Notes under the pieces: model-generated | The model's database searches: none | Told to the model about the DNA's origin: nothing | Seen by the model: only the letters and a program-made list of their open reading frames with translations | Part shown: positions 9,753 through 22,010 of the stretch, one piece after another | How positions within the stretch are numbered: the stretch's first letter is position 1 | Layout: every line of letters starts with the position of its first letter | Translations under genes and position numbers: made by a program | Origin: Podospora comata | Taxonomy: Eukaryota > Ascomycota > Sordariomycetes > Sordariales > Podosporaceae | NCBI GenBank assembly: GCA_017354895.1 | Contig: CP071495.1 | Coordinates: 1,657,001-1,721,000, forward strand | Length of the DNA: 64,000 nucleotides | Direction: 5' to 3'

Positions 9753-9971
9753 TGGCTGAGGATGACGCTACACGGAGTGCTGCACTAGCTTAATGCGTAA
9801 TACTAGTCTTTATTCGAGAGTATGTCTTCCAAAGGAAGACATACTCTGGACAGTGAGATGGAGGTAGAGACTGTGATGATAATATGAGGCTGATGTTGCC
9901 AGCACCCAAGCTACCCCAACCCAACCCAACTTGTAACCAAAGCCAGATCAAAACTTCCATCAAAACCCAAA

Positions 9972-10063
9972 GCCCGATTAGCTCAGCTGGTTAGAGCGTC
10001 GTACTAATACTGGAAACAGTACCAAGTAATGCGAAGGTCAACAGTTCAATCCTGTTATTGGGC
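9972..10063 (+). tRNA. tRNA-Ile (anticodon AAT) with 19-nt intron
   Basis: Acceptor GCCCGAT/ATTGGGC, D-stem GCTC/GAGC, anticodon stem TCGTA/TGCGA and T-stem AACAG/CTGTT all pair. The anticodon loop is CTAATA-A, interrupted by an intron at 10010-10028 placed one base 3' of the anticodon, the canonical eukaryotic tRNA intron position. Removing it leaves a 73-nt tRNA reading AUU. No CCA is encoded. A T4 stretch at 10070-10073 can terminate Pol III. Confidence 0.92.
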
Positions 10064-11549
10064 ACCATCTTTTGCGCTTTTTATCCTCTTGTCTTTTTCT
10101 CAACTTTCCTACACCTCTTCTTATTTATTATCTTATAGTTTATGACAGAGCTTTTCTCGCTAACTGTTCAATCTCAAAATGGTGGCATGTGTCAGCACTT
10201 CTGCATCAACGGCGGCTAGCACCCCACCTTCCGGACGGGAGCCGGTCATCGGATGTGAACTCAGGTTCTTGGTGCTCGGAATAGCATAAACATATGTATA
10301 TATAACAATCGCGGCGATGAATTGGGAAATTTGTTCCTTTATCATTACTTGAGAGTCTGATAAGTCGTGGAAGCCGGACGGCCACAAGCGGCTTCTAGCG
10401 GTTCTTCACATGGAGTTCCAGAACTTCTGGAAGCTTTGATGGTGGAATTGGGGGCTCCGGAGCCGGAGAGTCTATAACATCGCTGGTTGGAGGCGGTTAC
10501 ACGGCAGGATCTCGAGGTTGGGGGCATAAAGAAAAGGCAGTGAGGAGGCATCAGACGGTGTAACCTGAATACCGAGGAGGGTTGACTAATGCATGGTGCA
10601 CTTTTCCGTTTGCTGCTTGTGATGATGGCACACGAGCAGGTCTGGAAAGATGGAAATAAGAATCATGCCATAGCTACGTTGCCGATGTGAAGAAAGGGAC
10701 AAGATATCGGGCCGCTCGATTGGTTACTTGTAGGTAAAATCCGGGTTTAAGCTGCCTGATCCAGAGCTGCAAGGCTTTTAGGCAGATGTTTTCACAGAGA
10801 TGAGGACAGAAGCTGAGGGAAGGAGGAAGGAACGAAAAGAAGAGCTGTTATCTGGAGAAAGAACAGGTAGACTTTGGGGATCTGCATGACGACTACCGAC
10901 CGAGCAGTGTATAGAGATATCTTGAATAAGTGGTTGAAGATGCGGGAGGGGAGGGTGGTGGTCTTTGGCGGGGTAGCCTCTTTTGGTAGTCGGGTGGGCG
11001 GTGACAGGGGTGTCAAACCCCATGTTCATGTCAATCGAAAGGCGTGCATGTCCCACATTTCGGCAGGGGTCTTTGATGCGGGATGGAGAGCAAGCCTCGC
11101 TTTCACTGCTACGAACCCTTGAAGAGTGACTCTTTTTGGAGGAAGACGAAACCAGTTGAAGCTGGTGGAACTCGTCTCTGGGGAGGGGGGGCATCTAAAT
11201 AAAAAGTAGTTCCCGGGGACTTTTTCTGTTTCTTCCTGAATTACATGAGCAGTTGCCTTTTGTTTCATTGCCATTGACTTACGCCTTTTGCTGACGGATG
11301 ACTGTTGGAACTTGGACTGACATTGACTTTGACTCGACTCCACGCCGGATATTTTACATGTTAGTACATACACTTTCTTATGGGAGAGGATGAGGGACAG
11401 AGGCATATGTTTATATCGATGGTGCCAATGGCACTAAGCACGCCCTTGATCTGACATTTCTTGACAGCTCGGTTTAACCCGGCCTTTGCCTTGTCACTTC
11501 ACGAAGAGACGGGGCTCCCCCCTTCGCGCCCTTTCCTGTCCTTCTCCGG
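10064..11549. other. Upstream region of the homeodomain gene
   Basis: About 1.5 kb. Open frames of 68-138 codons occur on both strands (for example 10778-11194 minus) but show no domain, no coding bias I can see and no splice partners. It probably contains the promoter and 5' leader of the gene that starts at 11550. Confidence 0.5.
10070..10073 (+). terminator. RNA polymerase III T-run after tRNA-Ile
   Basis: Four T residues starting 7 bases after the tRNA end, the minimal length of a Pol III stop signal. Confidence 0.5.
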
Positions 11550-14500
11550 ATGCCAGTGATACCAGAAATGGAGGAATATGTCAACTGGGATATGGCCGCC
11601 CTCCCCACTACCGGGGAGGGCCTGGACTTTACTTCTTCGTCAGCCAACATGGCCACCGTGCCTGCTCTTGGAGCAGCTGGAGCCACTGAACATCTCCAGG
11701 ACCTCGATCTCGCCCTGGAGAATGCAGAGGGGGATGACTTTTCCTTTTGGGCATTGGAGCACTTTGAGAACAACATCTCGCCTACACTCGACGGGACGCT
11801 AGACGCAAACACTTGTATTGGCCTTAAAGGTCTCGACAGAACCGGGCCGTTCGAAGAAGATCTGGACCTCCCCGACGTCCCGTGCACCAACTGTCAGCTT
11901 GGAGGCTATCAGTGCAAGCGTATTCCAGAGGGTCAGTACAAGGGCTATTGCACCAGCTGCATTGCCCTGTGCTCTGAATGCAGCTTTGCCGAGACCACCG
12001 GTGCTGGCCGCGCCGTCGGCTTCCCTTCCAATCCTTGGCCCATCATGGGCGATCACCCTATGGGTATCCCGCAGGAGGAAGCCCATGCTGGGGCTGCCCT
12101 GAGCGGAAGCCAGCCTGCTGCCGCAACCGAGAACACCACATCTGAACCTGCTCGGGCAACCTCCAAGACCAGGACTGGTGTTCGGTTCTCCAGAGAAGAA
12201 CTGAAGATCCTAAAGAACTGGCTCTCGACTCACAGCAGGCATCCTTATCCTACCGAAGAGGAGAAGGAGATGTTACAGAAGCAGACAGGTCTTAGCAAGA
12301 CCCAGATCACCAACTGGCTTGCCAACACCCGACGCAGAAACAAGAACGCTGTTGCCCAGCGGTCCACCTCACCGGGCGTGAGGACGTGGACCAAACCTAT
12401 CGACATTGCCGGAAGACGAGGTGCCGCGTCTTTCGAGCTCATGAATCCCCTTCAGCGTTGGCAGGTATCTCCGCCGGAAAATGAACCGGCCTCCGTCACA
12501 GCTATTCAACGTGCCATCAGCACGTCTTCGACCCTGCAGTCGGGCCTCAGCAGCCCTTACAGTAGTGTCCACTTCACCGACGATGGGTCAGGCAGATCGA
12601 TCTGCGACTCTGCCATCTCCAGCGCCAATACATCTCATTCTAGCGGGTCGTTTGCTTCGGCCTACTCTTATGGCTCTCGTGGCTCGCTCGGGTCGGGAGG
12701 GTCGTCCATGCACCGGGGTCGGAGGAGGAGAAGGAGAAAGGCTGCTGCGCCTGCTGCTGCTAACATGACCAACAGCACACCTCTACGACAGCCCCTGAAG
12801 ACGTTCCAGTGTACTTTCTGCACCGAGACTTTCAGAACCAAGCACGACTGGCAGAGACATGAGAAGTCTCTGCATCTGTCTCTGGAGCGCTGGGTGTGCT
12901 CCCCCGATGGGCCGGTCACCTTCAACACTGAGAGTGACCAGATGCAATGCGTTTTCTGCGGGCATGCCAACCCCGACGAGGCTCACATCGACAGCCACAA
13001 TCACTCTGCCTGTCAAGAGCGCGCACTGGCGGAGAGGACGTTCTACCGGAAGGACCACCTTCGCCAACATTTGAAGCTTGTCCATGACACCGCCTATCGC
13101 AGCCAGAGCATGGATGGGTGGAAGGTGACGACTCCAGAGATTCGTTCAAGGTGTGGTTTCTGCGGCATCGTGATGGACACATGGTCCTTCCGTACCGACC
13201 ACCTCGCCGAGCACTTCAAGCGCGGTAAATCCATGGCTGACTGGAAGGGTGATTGGGGTTTCGAAGACAAGGTGTTGGACATGGTCGAGAACTCGATTCC
13301 ACCGTTCTTGATCCACGACGAGAGAAACTCACCGGATCCTTTCGAAGCGTCCCACCCCCCTTTTGCTGCCAAAAACGCGTATGAACTCATCAAGGCAGAG
13401 CTGAGGGCTTACATTGATGACCGACCACAAGGTCAGGAGGCCCCGTCTGACGGGGAGCTGCTGAGTGTGGTTCGCGCTCTGCTGGAAAAGACCAGGACCA
13501 TCTCGAGGCCTTGCGTCGGTTCAACTGGGTCTTGGCTTCAAGATTTGTTGCTGGCAGCACCGTCCGACCGGCCTACCCGCCCTTCCTACAAGTCCTCTCT
13601 CCAGCAACTCAAGATCACCGGCAAGGGTGACATCTTTGAGCTGGATCCGCTGGAGCTGGAGCTCGAAGTCTATGTCAAAGCCCGCCGCCTCCTAGGCCTG
13701 ACAGCCATGGACAGAGAGCTGCAGTCGGAAGCAGTCAACATCATCCGCCGCGTGGACGAGTCCTCTTCCGACCCCTCCTCCGACATTGTCCAGTTCTTCA
13801 CCCGCCTCATCTACGCCTCGACCTCCTGGCTAACTTGCTTCCGAGCTCGCGCCCATCTCCCAAGATCAGAAGACGTCGTCGACGTTCCTCAACGGTCCAA
13901 AGACCCCAAGAAGATCGACGCCGGCATCCACAACCCATCCCGCCTGGAATTCGAACTGGCCGAATACGTCCGCGAGCAACGCTCCCTCTTCGGGGAGGGG
14001 TTTGTTCCCAGTGACGACGACCTGCAAAAACGCGCTCGTGTCATCATCTTCGAGTATGATGACGGCTGGAACCAAACAGCCGCCGACGACGCGGTTTGGC
14101 TTGCCGCCTTCAAAAACAGACATGTTTTTGGCAACGGCACCAACGACAGCAGCGCCTACGTGCCATTGGATCTCTCCCACGAGTCCATGTTCCCGAATCC
14201 ATTGCAGCTCCAACTCGACGTGTCCGATCCAGCAGGGCGGACGCGCATCCCGTCCATCTCCAACTCGTCCTCTTCACGATCAGGATCAGGATCAGGGTCA
14301 GGGTCAGGGTCAGGGTCAGGGTCAAACTCAACCCCTTCCCCCCCAGCAGGCTTCAGAGCCAACCTTTTGGGAGACGTAAACTGCTACCAGCGCCTCGCTC
14401 GCGAACTAAAGAAATATGTAGCCAGTGCCATGTCGCCCAACAACCCTAACTGTCACGTCCCTACAGACGAGGAACTGCAACACCAAGCTCGTTGGATCAT

Positions 14501-15303
14501 CTATGAAGAGTACGCCCCCCCCCCCCCAACCTATTCTTTCCCCTTTTTTCTTCCATCTAACCCCCCTCCGCAGCGACGACCCCTGGAACACAACCTGTGC
14601 CGAAAACGCCGAATGGCTCCGCCGCTTCAAGCGCGATTCCGGGATCCTCACCGACCCTTCTCTTCCGGGCTTACCCCTCTCCACCCTCTCCTGGAACATC
14701 TCCCAAGGCGGCTCCGGTTTTGCCCCTCCATATACAATCCCCCCTCCTCCCCTCCCCTCCACCTCCTCCACCTCCGACATCCTCGTCCGGTTACGCGAAG
14801 GCTCCAAGCCTTTTCCCGCCCAAACCAAAACAGTCGACCGCTTCGTCAAAAACATCAAAGGACGCTGGGAGGAGCCAGCAAAAGTCTTTTGTTCTCGCGA
14901 GCTGGAAAAAGGACTGGCAGATTGGGTCATGGGGTTGGGGTATGTTCCCTCGGATGGGGAGATGAGCCAAAAAGCGAAAGAGGTGATGGGGACGGAAAAG
15001 ACGGCGGCGGATGATGCGGTGCTGGTGGGCAAGTTTAGGGATATGATGGCTGCCAGGCTGCAGCAGTCAAATCAAACCCAGTACCATCAGGGCCTGGATC
15101 TGGGCATGATGGACATGTCGAGCACCAACACCGCAGAACTGACAAGCGGTGAGCTCGACGATCTCCTCCTTCAGGACATGGACTTTGACTTTACCGACCT
15201 CGGTGGGGGAGGTGGTTTTGACGGGAATCTTGTGGGGTTTGAAGGCATTGATCTTCTGATGCCCCAGAGGAGTAGTGGTGGGCAGCAGCAGCAAATGTTC
15301 TAA
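11550..15303 (+). CDS. Homeodomain (TALE/KN type) plus C2H2 zinc-finger transcription factor, about 1229 aa
   Basis: Two exons joined by intron 14510-14573 (GTACGC donor, CCGCAG acceptor), which moves the frame to the one ending at 15303. Order of parts: acidic N-terminus; Cys-rich knot around residues 112-144 with seven Cys; homeodomain about 207-267 ending in ITNWLANTRRRNK, the WxANxRRR recognition helix of TALE/KN homeoboxes; Ser/Gly-rich linker; about three C2H2-like fingers near 417-560, starting FQCTFCTETFRTKHDWQRHE. Then come five diverged copies of a ~60-70 residue unit near 608, 696, 797, 945 and 1091. These have YV, PSD-EL, AR-II and a terminal AWLxxFKxR motif that resembles CENP-B/Tc5-type helix-turn-helix domains. 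A Gly-Ser hexanucleotide repeat lies at 14280-14328. The class is known in fungi as homeobox-and-C2H2 factors; the target is unknown. An alternative start is the ATG at 11568. Confidence 0.82.
14280..14328 (+). repeat. Hexanucleotide repeat (GGATCA/GGGTCA)8 encoding Gly-Ser
   Basis: Eight near-perfect hexamers, three GGATCA then five GGGTCA, in frame and encoding an alternating Gly-Ser linker between repeat units 3 and 4 of the homeodomain factor. Confidence 0.9.
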
Positions 15304-16386
15304 CTTTTGAAGAAGGGGTGGGTGTATGATGCATGGAAACTCCTCTCAAAAGAGCATTGAGAGTATGTGATGAGGTCATGAACTTTCATTTCTTTTAGGT
15401 TTTTTGTGCTTTGAATCGGGTCCGGGACAGATTTCTTCTTTCGTGCAGCATTACATAGGGTGACGAAGTTGGGAGAGGACATACGAAAGATATGAAAATG
15501 AATAAAACATAATGATATTTGGCCGTCGGTTGCAGTTACTTCAAGGTGTGCTTGGCTGTGTGGCTTTAGGCAGCACATCACTTACGAGACAAAGTTACGC
15601 AAGAAAGCACAAGTGGAAACACAGATGAGATGCAGTTCTTGAACGTCGGTATTTATTGGAGTACCCCCAAGTACACCTAGCTAAGCCGATAATGCCAATG
15701 CTCTAGGTATCTATCTGGCAGAATACCACCACGGCATAAAGTTCTGATGCCAAGCTTAAAGTTGTGCCAGAGATAAAAGAGACAAACACGCAAGCTGTAG
15801 ACTGGAGCACAACATCTACTTGTACAAAACAGCAGGCTCTCAAACATAAATGTAGCGGGGAGTTCTCTTGCCCGTTACCCATCAACCTTGCGGAAGCAAC
15901 TCTACGAGAGAGAGTCGGGTAAAGGGCCTTCTGTCCCGCTTATTGATCTTCCAACGCTCCGTTAAGAACAAGCTCTGGGATGAGCTTTGCTCCTGCCATC
16001 TCTAGTGATAGCATCGCTGGGTGTGTGTGTGTGTGTAGTGTAGTGTAGTGTAGTGTAGGGGGGATATATGAGTGATCTCTAGAGCCTGTCTTGTCGGCAT
16101 GACAAGACAAGAGGGGGAACAAGGAAGAGGAGGGAAGAGCGGTCCGGTCACTGCTGCCCACCATGATGACTGTAACTGTCAATTCGGTATCTGACTGCTC
16201 ATGAACGTCTATCGCCGCCAATCCTGCTGCCTGTTAAAAATGAACGCAACGCTGCCATATCACCAAACGCCGACGCTTGTAGCCTGAGCCGGTCCCATCT
16301 CAGATCAAAAAGAGAGAGAAGTCATGGCGAGGCCCGGCTGTGACGGAAAAACGAATAAAGAAGATAGATACCTGCTGGGAGAGGTG
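15304..16386. other. Convergent intergenic region
   Basis: 3' flanks of two convergent genes. It contains a GT/TAGTG microsatellite at 16021-16058. Short open frames on both strands have no features. No gene is seen. Confidence 0.55.
16021..16058. repeat. (GT)8 followed by (TAGTG)n microsatellite
   Basis: A GT dinucleotide run passes directly into about four to five TAGTG pentamers, suggesting one arose from the other by slippage. Confidence 0.85.
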
Positions 16387-17944
16387 TTACGAGTCCAAGA
16401 CATGCTGGAACAGTGGCGACATCGACTCGCCGTAGTGGTTTCTGCGAATCGCCTCAGCCAGGAGAAACGACAGATCGAGAACCACCAGCTTGCTGGCCTT
16501 GCGCGCCTTCTCTTCGGGTATCGGATAGCTGTTGGTCACCACGATGGTGTCGATGCAATCACAAGCCTGCATCTGCTCAAGGCAATCGCCTCCAAAGACA
16601 CCATGTGTTGCAATGCAGTACACCTTCTCGGCCTTGCCACGCTTCCGTACCGTCTCGGCCGCAGCAATCCACGAGCCGGGCTTGTCGATCATATCGTCCA
16701 CGATGAAGACCGAACGGCCCTTCACATCGCCCACCAACGTGATCATGTGCTCAACTTTTGGTTTGAGAATCTCCTCCTCTTCATCTGAGCTGGCTTCCGC
16801 ATCACCGGAGCCACCCAGGGCATGGGACTGGGGCGCAAAAAACGAAGACGCATGGGACATAACCATGGGATCTTCGTCTGGAATCTCTGTCCCTGCCACA
16901 CTTTCTGCCGGTGATACAAAATCATCCGGCACGATATGGCCTTGAACCAAGCGACCATGAATGACCTCTGCTGCTCTCTGATCGTTAAACTCGAGCTCGT
17001 CACCTTCCGCCTCCTCGTCGAGCTCATCAATGACCGACGACTGTGATAGCGTGGTTTGAGACCTGGTGTGGTGGGGCTTGGGGTTGCTCGCAGAGCGGGC
17101 ACGTGTGCCGTTAGCAGCAGGGCGAGGTGATCCCTGGCCGTCTGCCACAACGCGCGAGTCTTGGGATTGTGCATTTGTTGCTTCCTTTTCGGGCTCGGTC
17201 GAGGTGGTACGCACCTGGTTACTGATGGGGTCCAGCACTGGCTGTCGCTCAATGCCGTCGAGGTGGTTCATGATCATGCTCGCCGTCATGTTGTGGCCTC
17301 GTCTTTTGTCCGTAGTGACCATGCCAAAGTTCAGCTTGAGTGCGTCGGCAAGAGATGTGACACGCTTGGTGCCGCCGGCGTTCTTGGACACCACCACCGC
17401 CTCCTTCCAGTCTGGCACATTGTGTCTGATCCAGCGAGCAATCAGCGGCTCGGCGTGAAGGTTGTCCACCGGGCACTTGAAGAAGCCCTGCATTTGTGAC
17501 GCGTGCAGATCGACCGTGACAATGTGCTTAACACCCGCAACCCCAAGGAGGTTGGCCAACATCCGCGCAGTAATCGCTCCTCTATGCGACTTCTTCTTGG
17601 ACTGGCGACTGTATGGGAAGTATGGCAGGACAGCTGGGCGACCGTGTCAATTTGGTTCAGTTCATGGAAAGAGGAAGTAATGTACCGGTGACTTTGCTCG
17701 CCGAGCCTCCCTTGCAGGCCGAGATCATGATGAGCAGCTCCATGATGGTGTCGTTGATCTTGGGGCTGCCGGACTGCACGACAAAAACGTCCTTCTCGCG
17801 CACGCTGGTGAGGATGCGGACGCTCGTCTCGCCGTTGGAGAATTGGGTGAGCTCGGCCTCGGCCGGAGCCATGCCGAGATTCTCACATATTTGCTTTGTG
17901 AGGGATGGGCAGCTGGTGCCCGAGAAAATGAGGGTGCCTCGCAT
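16387..17944 (-). CDS. Ribose-phosphate pyrophosphokinase (PRPP synthetase), Prs1/Prs5-like paralogue, about 501 aa
   Basis: Makes phosphoribosyl pyrophosphate from ribose 5-phosphate and ATP for nucleotide, His and Trp synthesis. Exons 17944-17686 and 17633-16387; intron 17634-17685 (52 bp). The start MRGTLIFSGTSCPSL and the region FSNGETSVRI are typical of the family; the join gives AVLPYFPYSRQSKKKSHRGA, matching the conserved YARQD-like segment, followed by VTVDLHASQMQGFF. An insertion of about 165 residues (roughly 212-376), rich in Ser, Glu and Asp, splits the C-terminal domain. The PRPP-binding loop reads VDDMIDKPGSW instead of the usual VDDM-D-T-GT form, as I recall for yeast Prs1/Prs5-type subunits that need a partner. 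Length exceeds the ~320 aa of simple enzymes because of the insertion. It is divergent from the XPG-type gene. Confidence 0.9.
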
Positions 17945-18742
17945 CTTGAGAGGGAGCGGATTTGATTGAGGTTGTGGGAGGAAGCTGCAATTTTTTCCCA
18001 CCTCGTCTAAAAAGCGTTGACAAGAGTGGGGCTGGTCCCCGGTTCCGTCCCCACCTGCATGGTCGGCTGTCGCACGTCGAGTCAGCTTGTCCGCCCCGAT
18101 CCCGTCGTGTCCGACACTGCCTGTTCAAGTTGAGCAATCAGGAAGAGGTGATGGGCAGACGTTTCGTCATAGGTTTTGTTGCAAAGACGGTGATTATCCG
18201 TGACACTGTTACCTAAAAGAGCAAAATCACATAAAACTGTGTCACAAGAACCTCAAAGACGCAGGTAAAGAAGGAGGTTCCTGCCCACTGAAATTACAGC
18301 GGGGCAAGTCACTGTCAGCCGGGAAGGCGCGGGCCTGTAGCTCCGCCTTTCAGGTGGTTGACAACTGAAGCATCAGCCACAAACGGCGGTCGAGTGGCTG
18401 ACACTTCCTTGAGCAAACAGCCAGAGCAAACAGCCAGAGCACAGACTGACGGTTCAAACAGTTCCGTTGAGCTTCTCCAGAGTCCTAACTGTTCGTCTGT
18501 AGGCCGTTGAGCCGTTTGAATGACTACCTAAGCCCGTAGTTGTTACTGCACTTCCTGGGGTCTTGTCAAACAGGCTTTTTGTGGGGAGACCTGGGAAGCT
18601 CAACTACAACACAGAAATATTTTTACACTGTCCGTACCAGGTACTCTTAGGTACGCCCTTGACTCTATAGGTAAGGCTTATTCATTCCCAAATCCTAGAC
18701 ATAAATCTGACGTTATTCCAGGTATTCCTCCTCCTGAGAAAT
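17945..18742. other. Divergent promoter region
   Basis: About 800 bp shared by the PRPP synthetase gene and the XPG-type gene. It contains a short tandem repeat at 18411-18440 and several GGTAC/AGGTA words near 18640-18680. No gene is seen. Confidence 0.5.
18411..18440. repeat. Two-copy 13-bp tandem repeat
   Basis: GAGCAAACAGCCA occurs twice in tandem, followed by a partial third copy (GAGCA), within the divergent promoter region. Confidence 0.8.
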
Positions 18743-20553
18743 ATGGGCATACCTCATCTCAAAAGGAACCTGGAGCCCTATGCAGAGCGGGGTGCCATTG
18801 CGCCGTGTAATGTTGTTGTCGACGGCCCTGCCCTGGCCTATCATGTCCTCAGTCTGGCGTCGAGGACAACCATAAAGACCTCGCCCTTTGAACAGCCCTC
18901 ATATGAGTTGTTGGGGCGAACAGCGATACAATGGCTCGAGAAAATGGAGGAGTGTGGATTGACCATGTACTTACACGAGCCTCCAATAATACACAATTGT
19001 AGAGCTAATGTTTCCATCTGTTCAGTGCGCACATCTACTTTGACGGCTATCTCCCCACCTCAAAGCGACCTGAACGTATGCAAAGACTTATCAGGTCGAC
19101 CAAGGAACTCTTCAAGTACCATTCGACCACGGTGACAGGAGTATCAATAGAACGTTCTCGTCGCAAGGGTGAGAAGAAGGTCGATTTGTTTCCTGCCTCT
19201 ATCGGGGGAGAAACGAGATCTAAACCACCTCCACCTGCCTTTCTTGTACCTGCCGTCTTGGATGCGTTGCGTGGCTCAAAGTATGGCCCAATAACGGAGG
19301 TGATGGGTGGAGAGGCAGATGGGTACTGTGCTGTTCACGTTCGAAAGTCGGGAGGGTTGGTCTTGACTTCAGATTCAGATCTCTTGGTCCACGATCTTGG
19401 TGAGAATGGAGGTGTGATATTCTTTACAGACATCGACCTCGACTCAGAAAACAGCAAGCTTGTCGCTCCTCAGTTTCGACATGCAGAAATCTGCCGCAAA
19501 CTGTCCATCAAGCCCGACGTGGGCTTCTCCTACATGGCATTCGAGATCTCGGCAGACCCCCACCTCACACTTGAACAGGCCGCTGAAAGATCAAGGAGAG
19601 GAGAAGCTGTGATGTACAGCCGGGAAGAGTACGATTCGTTTATCAAGACGTACCTGTTGCCCGAAACGGCACCAAAAACAGTCGCTACTTGTGGATTACA
19701 GCTCGACCCAAGAATATCTGAGCTGGTTCTCCGTTATTTGCAGATAACTACAACAGCCTCAAAGGAGAAGGATGCATCCCTCGAGATGTTTCTACCGTTT
19801 CTTCTCGACTGCCCATCCCGAACAAGTGCCTGGGAGGTGAGCAAACCTATCAGGAAGCTGGCCTATTCTCTTCTACAGTCGGGCCAGAAAACCTCTCTCA
19901 AGACAGTTTCCGAGATGAGGAGGCTTCAAACACTGTCTTCGGGATCACAGGTCGATATTCTACCATCATCCAAGGTGGAAGAAGAATGCAGTCATCTCCT
20001 CAGCAACATCGGCAAGATCAAGGCACACATCACCGACCCCGAGCTACTTTGGGTAGTACTGTCTATCTACCTAGACATTGACAGGACAGTAGAACGAGCC
20101 AAGGGGTACCCTTTAAGTCTCGAAATCCTGACCCAGGAAGCGAGAGGCAAGCTGAACGAGTACTCCTGGGATGTTCTCCAAGTCTTCGCACAGGTACAAG
20201 CAACGTTTTACTCTCTCCGAATGCTTGAGCAGATTCTCAACCTCCAAGAGAGGAAAGGAAACGCAGTGGATGTTATTACCGCCCTGTCAGATCTCCCATC
20301 TCTCGACAAGTTCCTATCACTTGCAGATTTTACGGAGACGCTTCAACGTCTGAGAGAGGCCGGCGGACTCGAGTGCCTTATTGACCTCTGCTCAGACATG
20401 GAGGATATGATCCCACATATTGAAGCCATCGGGAAACCACCAAAGAGCAAAAAGGACAGGAAAAGAAAGGCGCAGTCAGGGGTTGTGGAGGGCCACCAAG
20501 TTAGAGCACGGCCGAGCAACCCGTTTGAGTTGCTGAACAGTCGAGATGACTGA
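18743..20553 (+). CDS. XPG/Asteroid-type nuclease-fold protein, about 583 aa
   Basis: Two exons: 18743-18966 and 19026-20553, intron 18967-19025 (59 bp, GTACTT donor, TTCAG acceptor), giving ECGLTI-AHIYFDGYLPTSKR. The N-terminus MGIPHLKRNLEPYAE with VVVDGPALAYHV follows the XPG-N pattern, including the acidic residue of the nuclease fold. The XPG-I-like part has EVMGGEADGYCAVHV then LTSDSDLLVHDLG. The rest is mainly helical and ends in a basic PPKSKKDRKRKAQ patch. Composition resembles the Asteroid group of fungal and animal proteins rather than Rad2, Fen1 or Exo1, which have longer, better conserved acidic sets. Whether it cuts DNA is not established from this sequence. Confidence 0.8.
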
Positions 20554-20946
20554 TTCACTTACATACGGAAATCTTCATAATACCATAGATTTGACAACAC
20601 CTCCTGACTTCGAACATAATGAGTGATTAGTAGAAAGCGTACTCTGAAGCCATACCCCCTAAACAAGGGTTAGGGCTCAAAGCGACCATCCAAAAAAAAA
20701 TCCTTATCCTTTATCACCCCTCCAAGAGTCCCCAAAAACTTTTGTGAAATGCCCCGCGTTTCCAGTCATAAAGGTTCTTCCACACATTATTCTCTGCCCC
20801 CTCCTTCCACTCACACCACTCGATCTAATCAGATCAGATAACCATCTCTCTCCACCCTCACCTTTTTCTCCTCCCCTCCCCTCCCTCTTAAACCTTTCTT
20901 CACACCTCACACCTCCCATACATCCTCAACCTACCAGTCTCTCAAA
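20554..20946. other. Promoter region of lia1
   Basis: 393 bp with a long pyrimidine-rich (CT-rich) tract at 20840-20935 immediately before the lia1 start, typical of fungal housekeeping promoters or leaders. No gene is seen. Confidence 0.5.
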
Positions 20947-22010
20947 ATGTCCGACACGCTCTCGTCGATCGCTTCCTTGAGGTCCTCCCTCACAGCCGAA
21001 AGCACCCCCCTCCCCGTCCGCTTCCGCGCCCTCTTCTCCCTCAAGCACCTAGCCGTAACCGCCCCCTCCCCCACCTCCCCCGAAGCCCTCGCCGCAATCG
21101 AAGCCATTGCCGCAGCTTTTACCTCCCCCTCCGCCCTCCTCAAGCATGAGCTCGCTTACTGCCTGGGCCAGACCCACAACCTCGCCGCAGTCCCCTACCT
21201 GACCAAAGTCCTCGAAGATCTCGCCGAAGATCCCATGTGCAGACACGAAGCAGCCGAAGCTCTCGGCGCGCTAGGCGACACCGGAAGCCTGGAGATTTTG
21301 AAAAAGTACAAACACAGACAAGGAGAGGACGTCAGTGTAAGGGAGACTTGTGAAATCGCCATTGAGAGGATAGAGTGGGAGAGTAGTGAGGAGAGAAAGA
21401 GGGAGAAGCTTAGGCAGAGGTGCGCATTTCACTCAAGAACAAGGGGGAAAAGAAAGGGCTGTTTTGAAGAGATCGCATTGCTAACTAGATTGCTACAAAC
21501 AGTGACTTTGCCTCGGTCGATCCTGCCCCTCCCATGCCCCAGGGCGAAGAGACACCGAGTGTCGAGGAGCTGCGCAAAACGCTCATGGACACCACCAAGC
21601 CCCTTTTCCTCCGATATCGCGCCATGTTTGCCCTTCGCGATTTGGCGTCTCCTCCTGATCTCCCGACTGCTGTCCCGGCTGTTTTGGCATTGGCCGAAGG
21701 CTTCGCGGATAACTCTGCGCTTTTCAGACATGAAATTGCTTTTGTTTTCGGGCAGCTGTCGCATCCTGCTTCTATTCCCGCGCTGACTGGTGCATTGAGC
21801 AACACGGAGGAGGCGTCGATGGTGAGGCACGAGGCTGCCGAGGCGCTGGGCAGCTTGGGTGAGGAGCCCGGAGTGGAGGAGACGCTCAAGAAGTTCTTGC
21901 ACGATAAAGAGAAGGTGGTGAGGGAGAGCTGTATTGTTGCGCTGGATATGGCCGAGTATGAGAAGAGCAATGAGGCGGAGTATGCCTTGATTCCGGAGGT
22001 CACTGCTTAA
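20947..22010 (+). CDS. lia1: Deoxyhypusine hydroxylase (HEAT-repeat dioxygenase), about 326 aa
   Basis: Catalyses the last step of hypusine formation on translation factor eIF5A in the cytosol. Exons 20947-21419 and 21503-22010, intron 21420-21502 (83 bp), giving [14 protein letters not shown]. The protein is two halves of HEAT-like repeats. Four His-Glu motifs that bind the di-iron centre are visible: [37 protein letters not shown] and [13 protein letters not shown], in two symmetrical pairs. Length fits the fungal enzyme. All four HE pairs are intact, so activity is expected. It converges on rpa12, with 183 bp between the two stop codons. Confidence 0.95.

Larger units (their letters stand above)
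9178..9971. other. Spacer between C2H2 gene and tRNA-Ile
   Basis: Upstream region of the minus-strand C2H2 gene. It holds a (GATT)5 microsatellite, GT-rich purine tracts around 9300-9330 and 9420-9450, and array 3 of the degenerate repeat. No gene is seen. Confidence 0.5.

Noticed and set aside
14280-14328. Telomere-like hexamer repeat
   Set aside because: Units are GGATCA/GGGTCA, not TTAGGG, and are in frame encoding Gly-Ser inside a gene.
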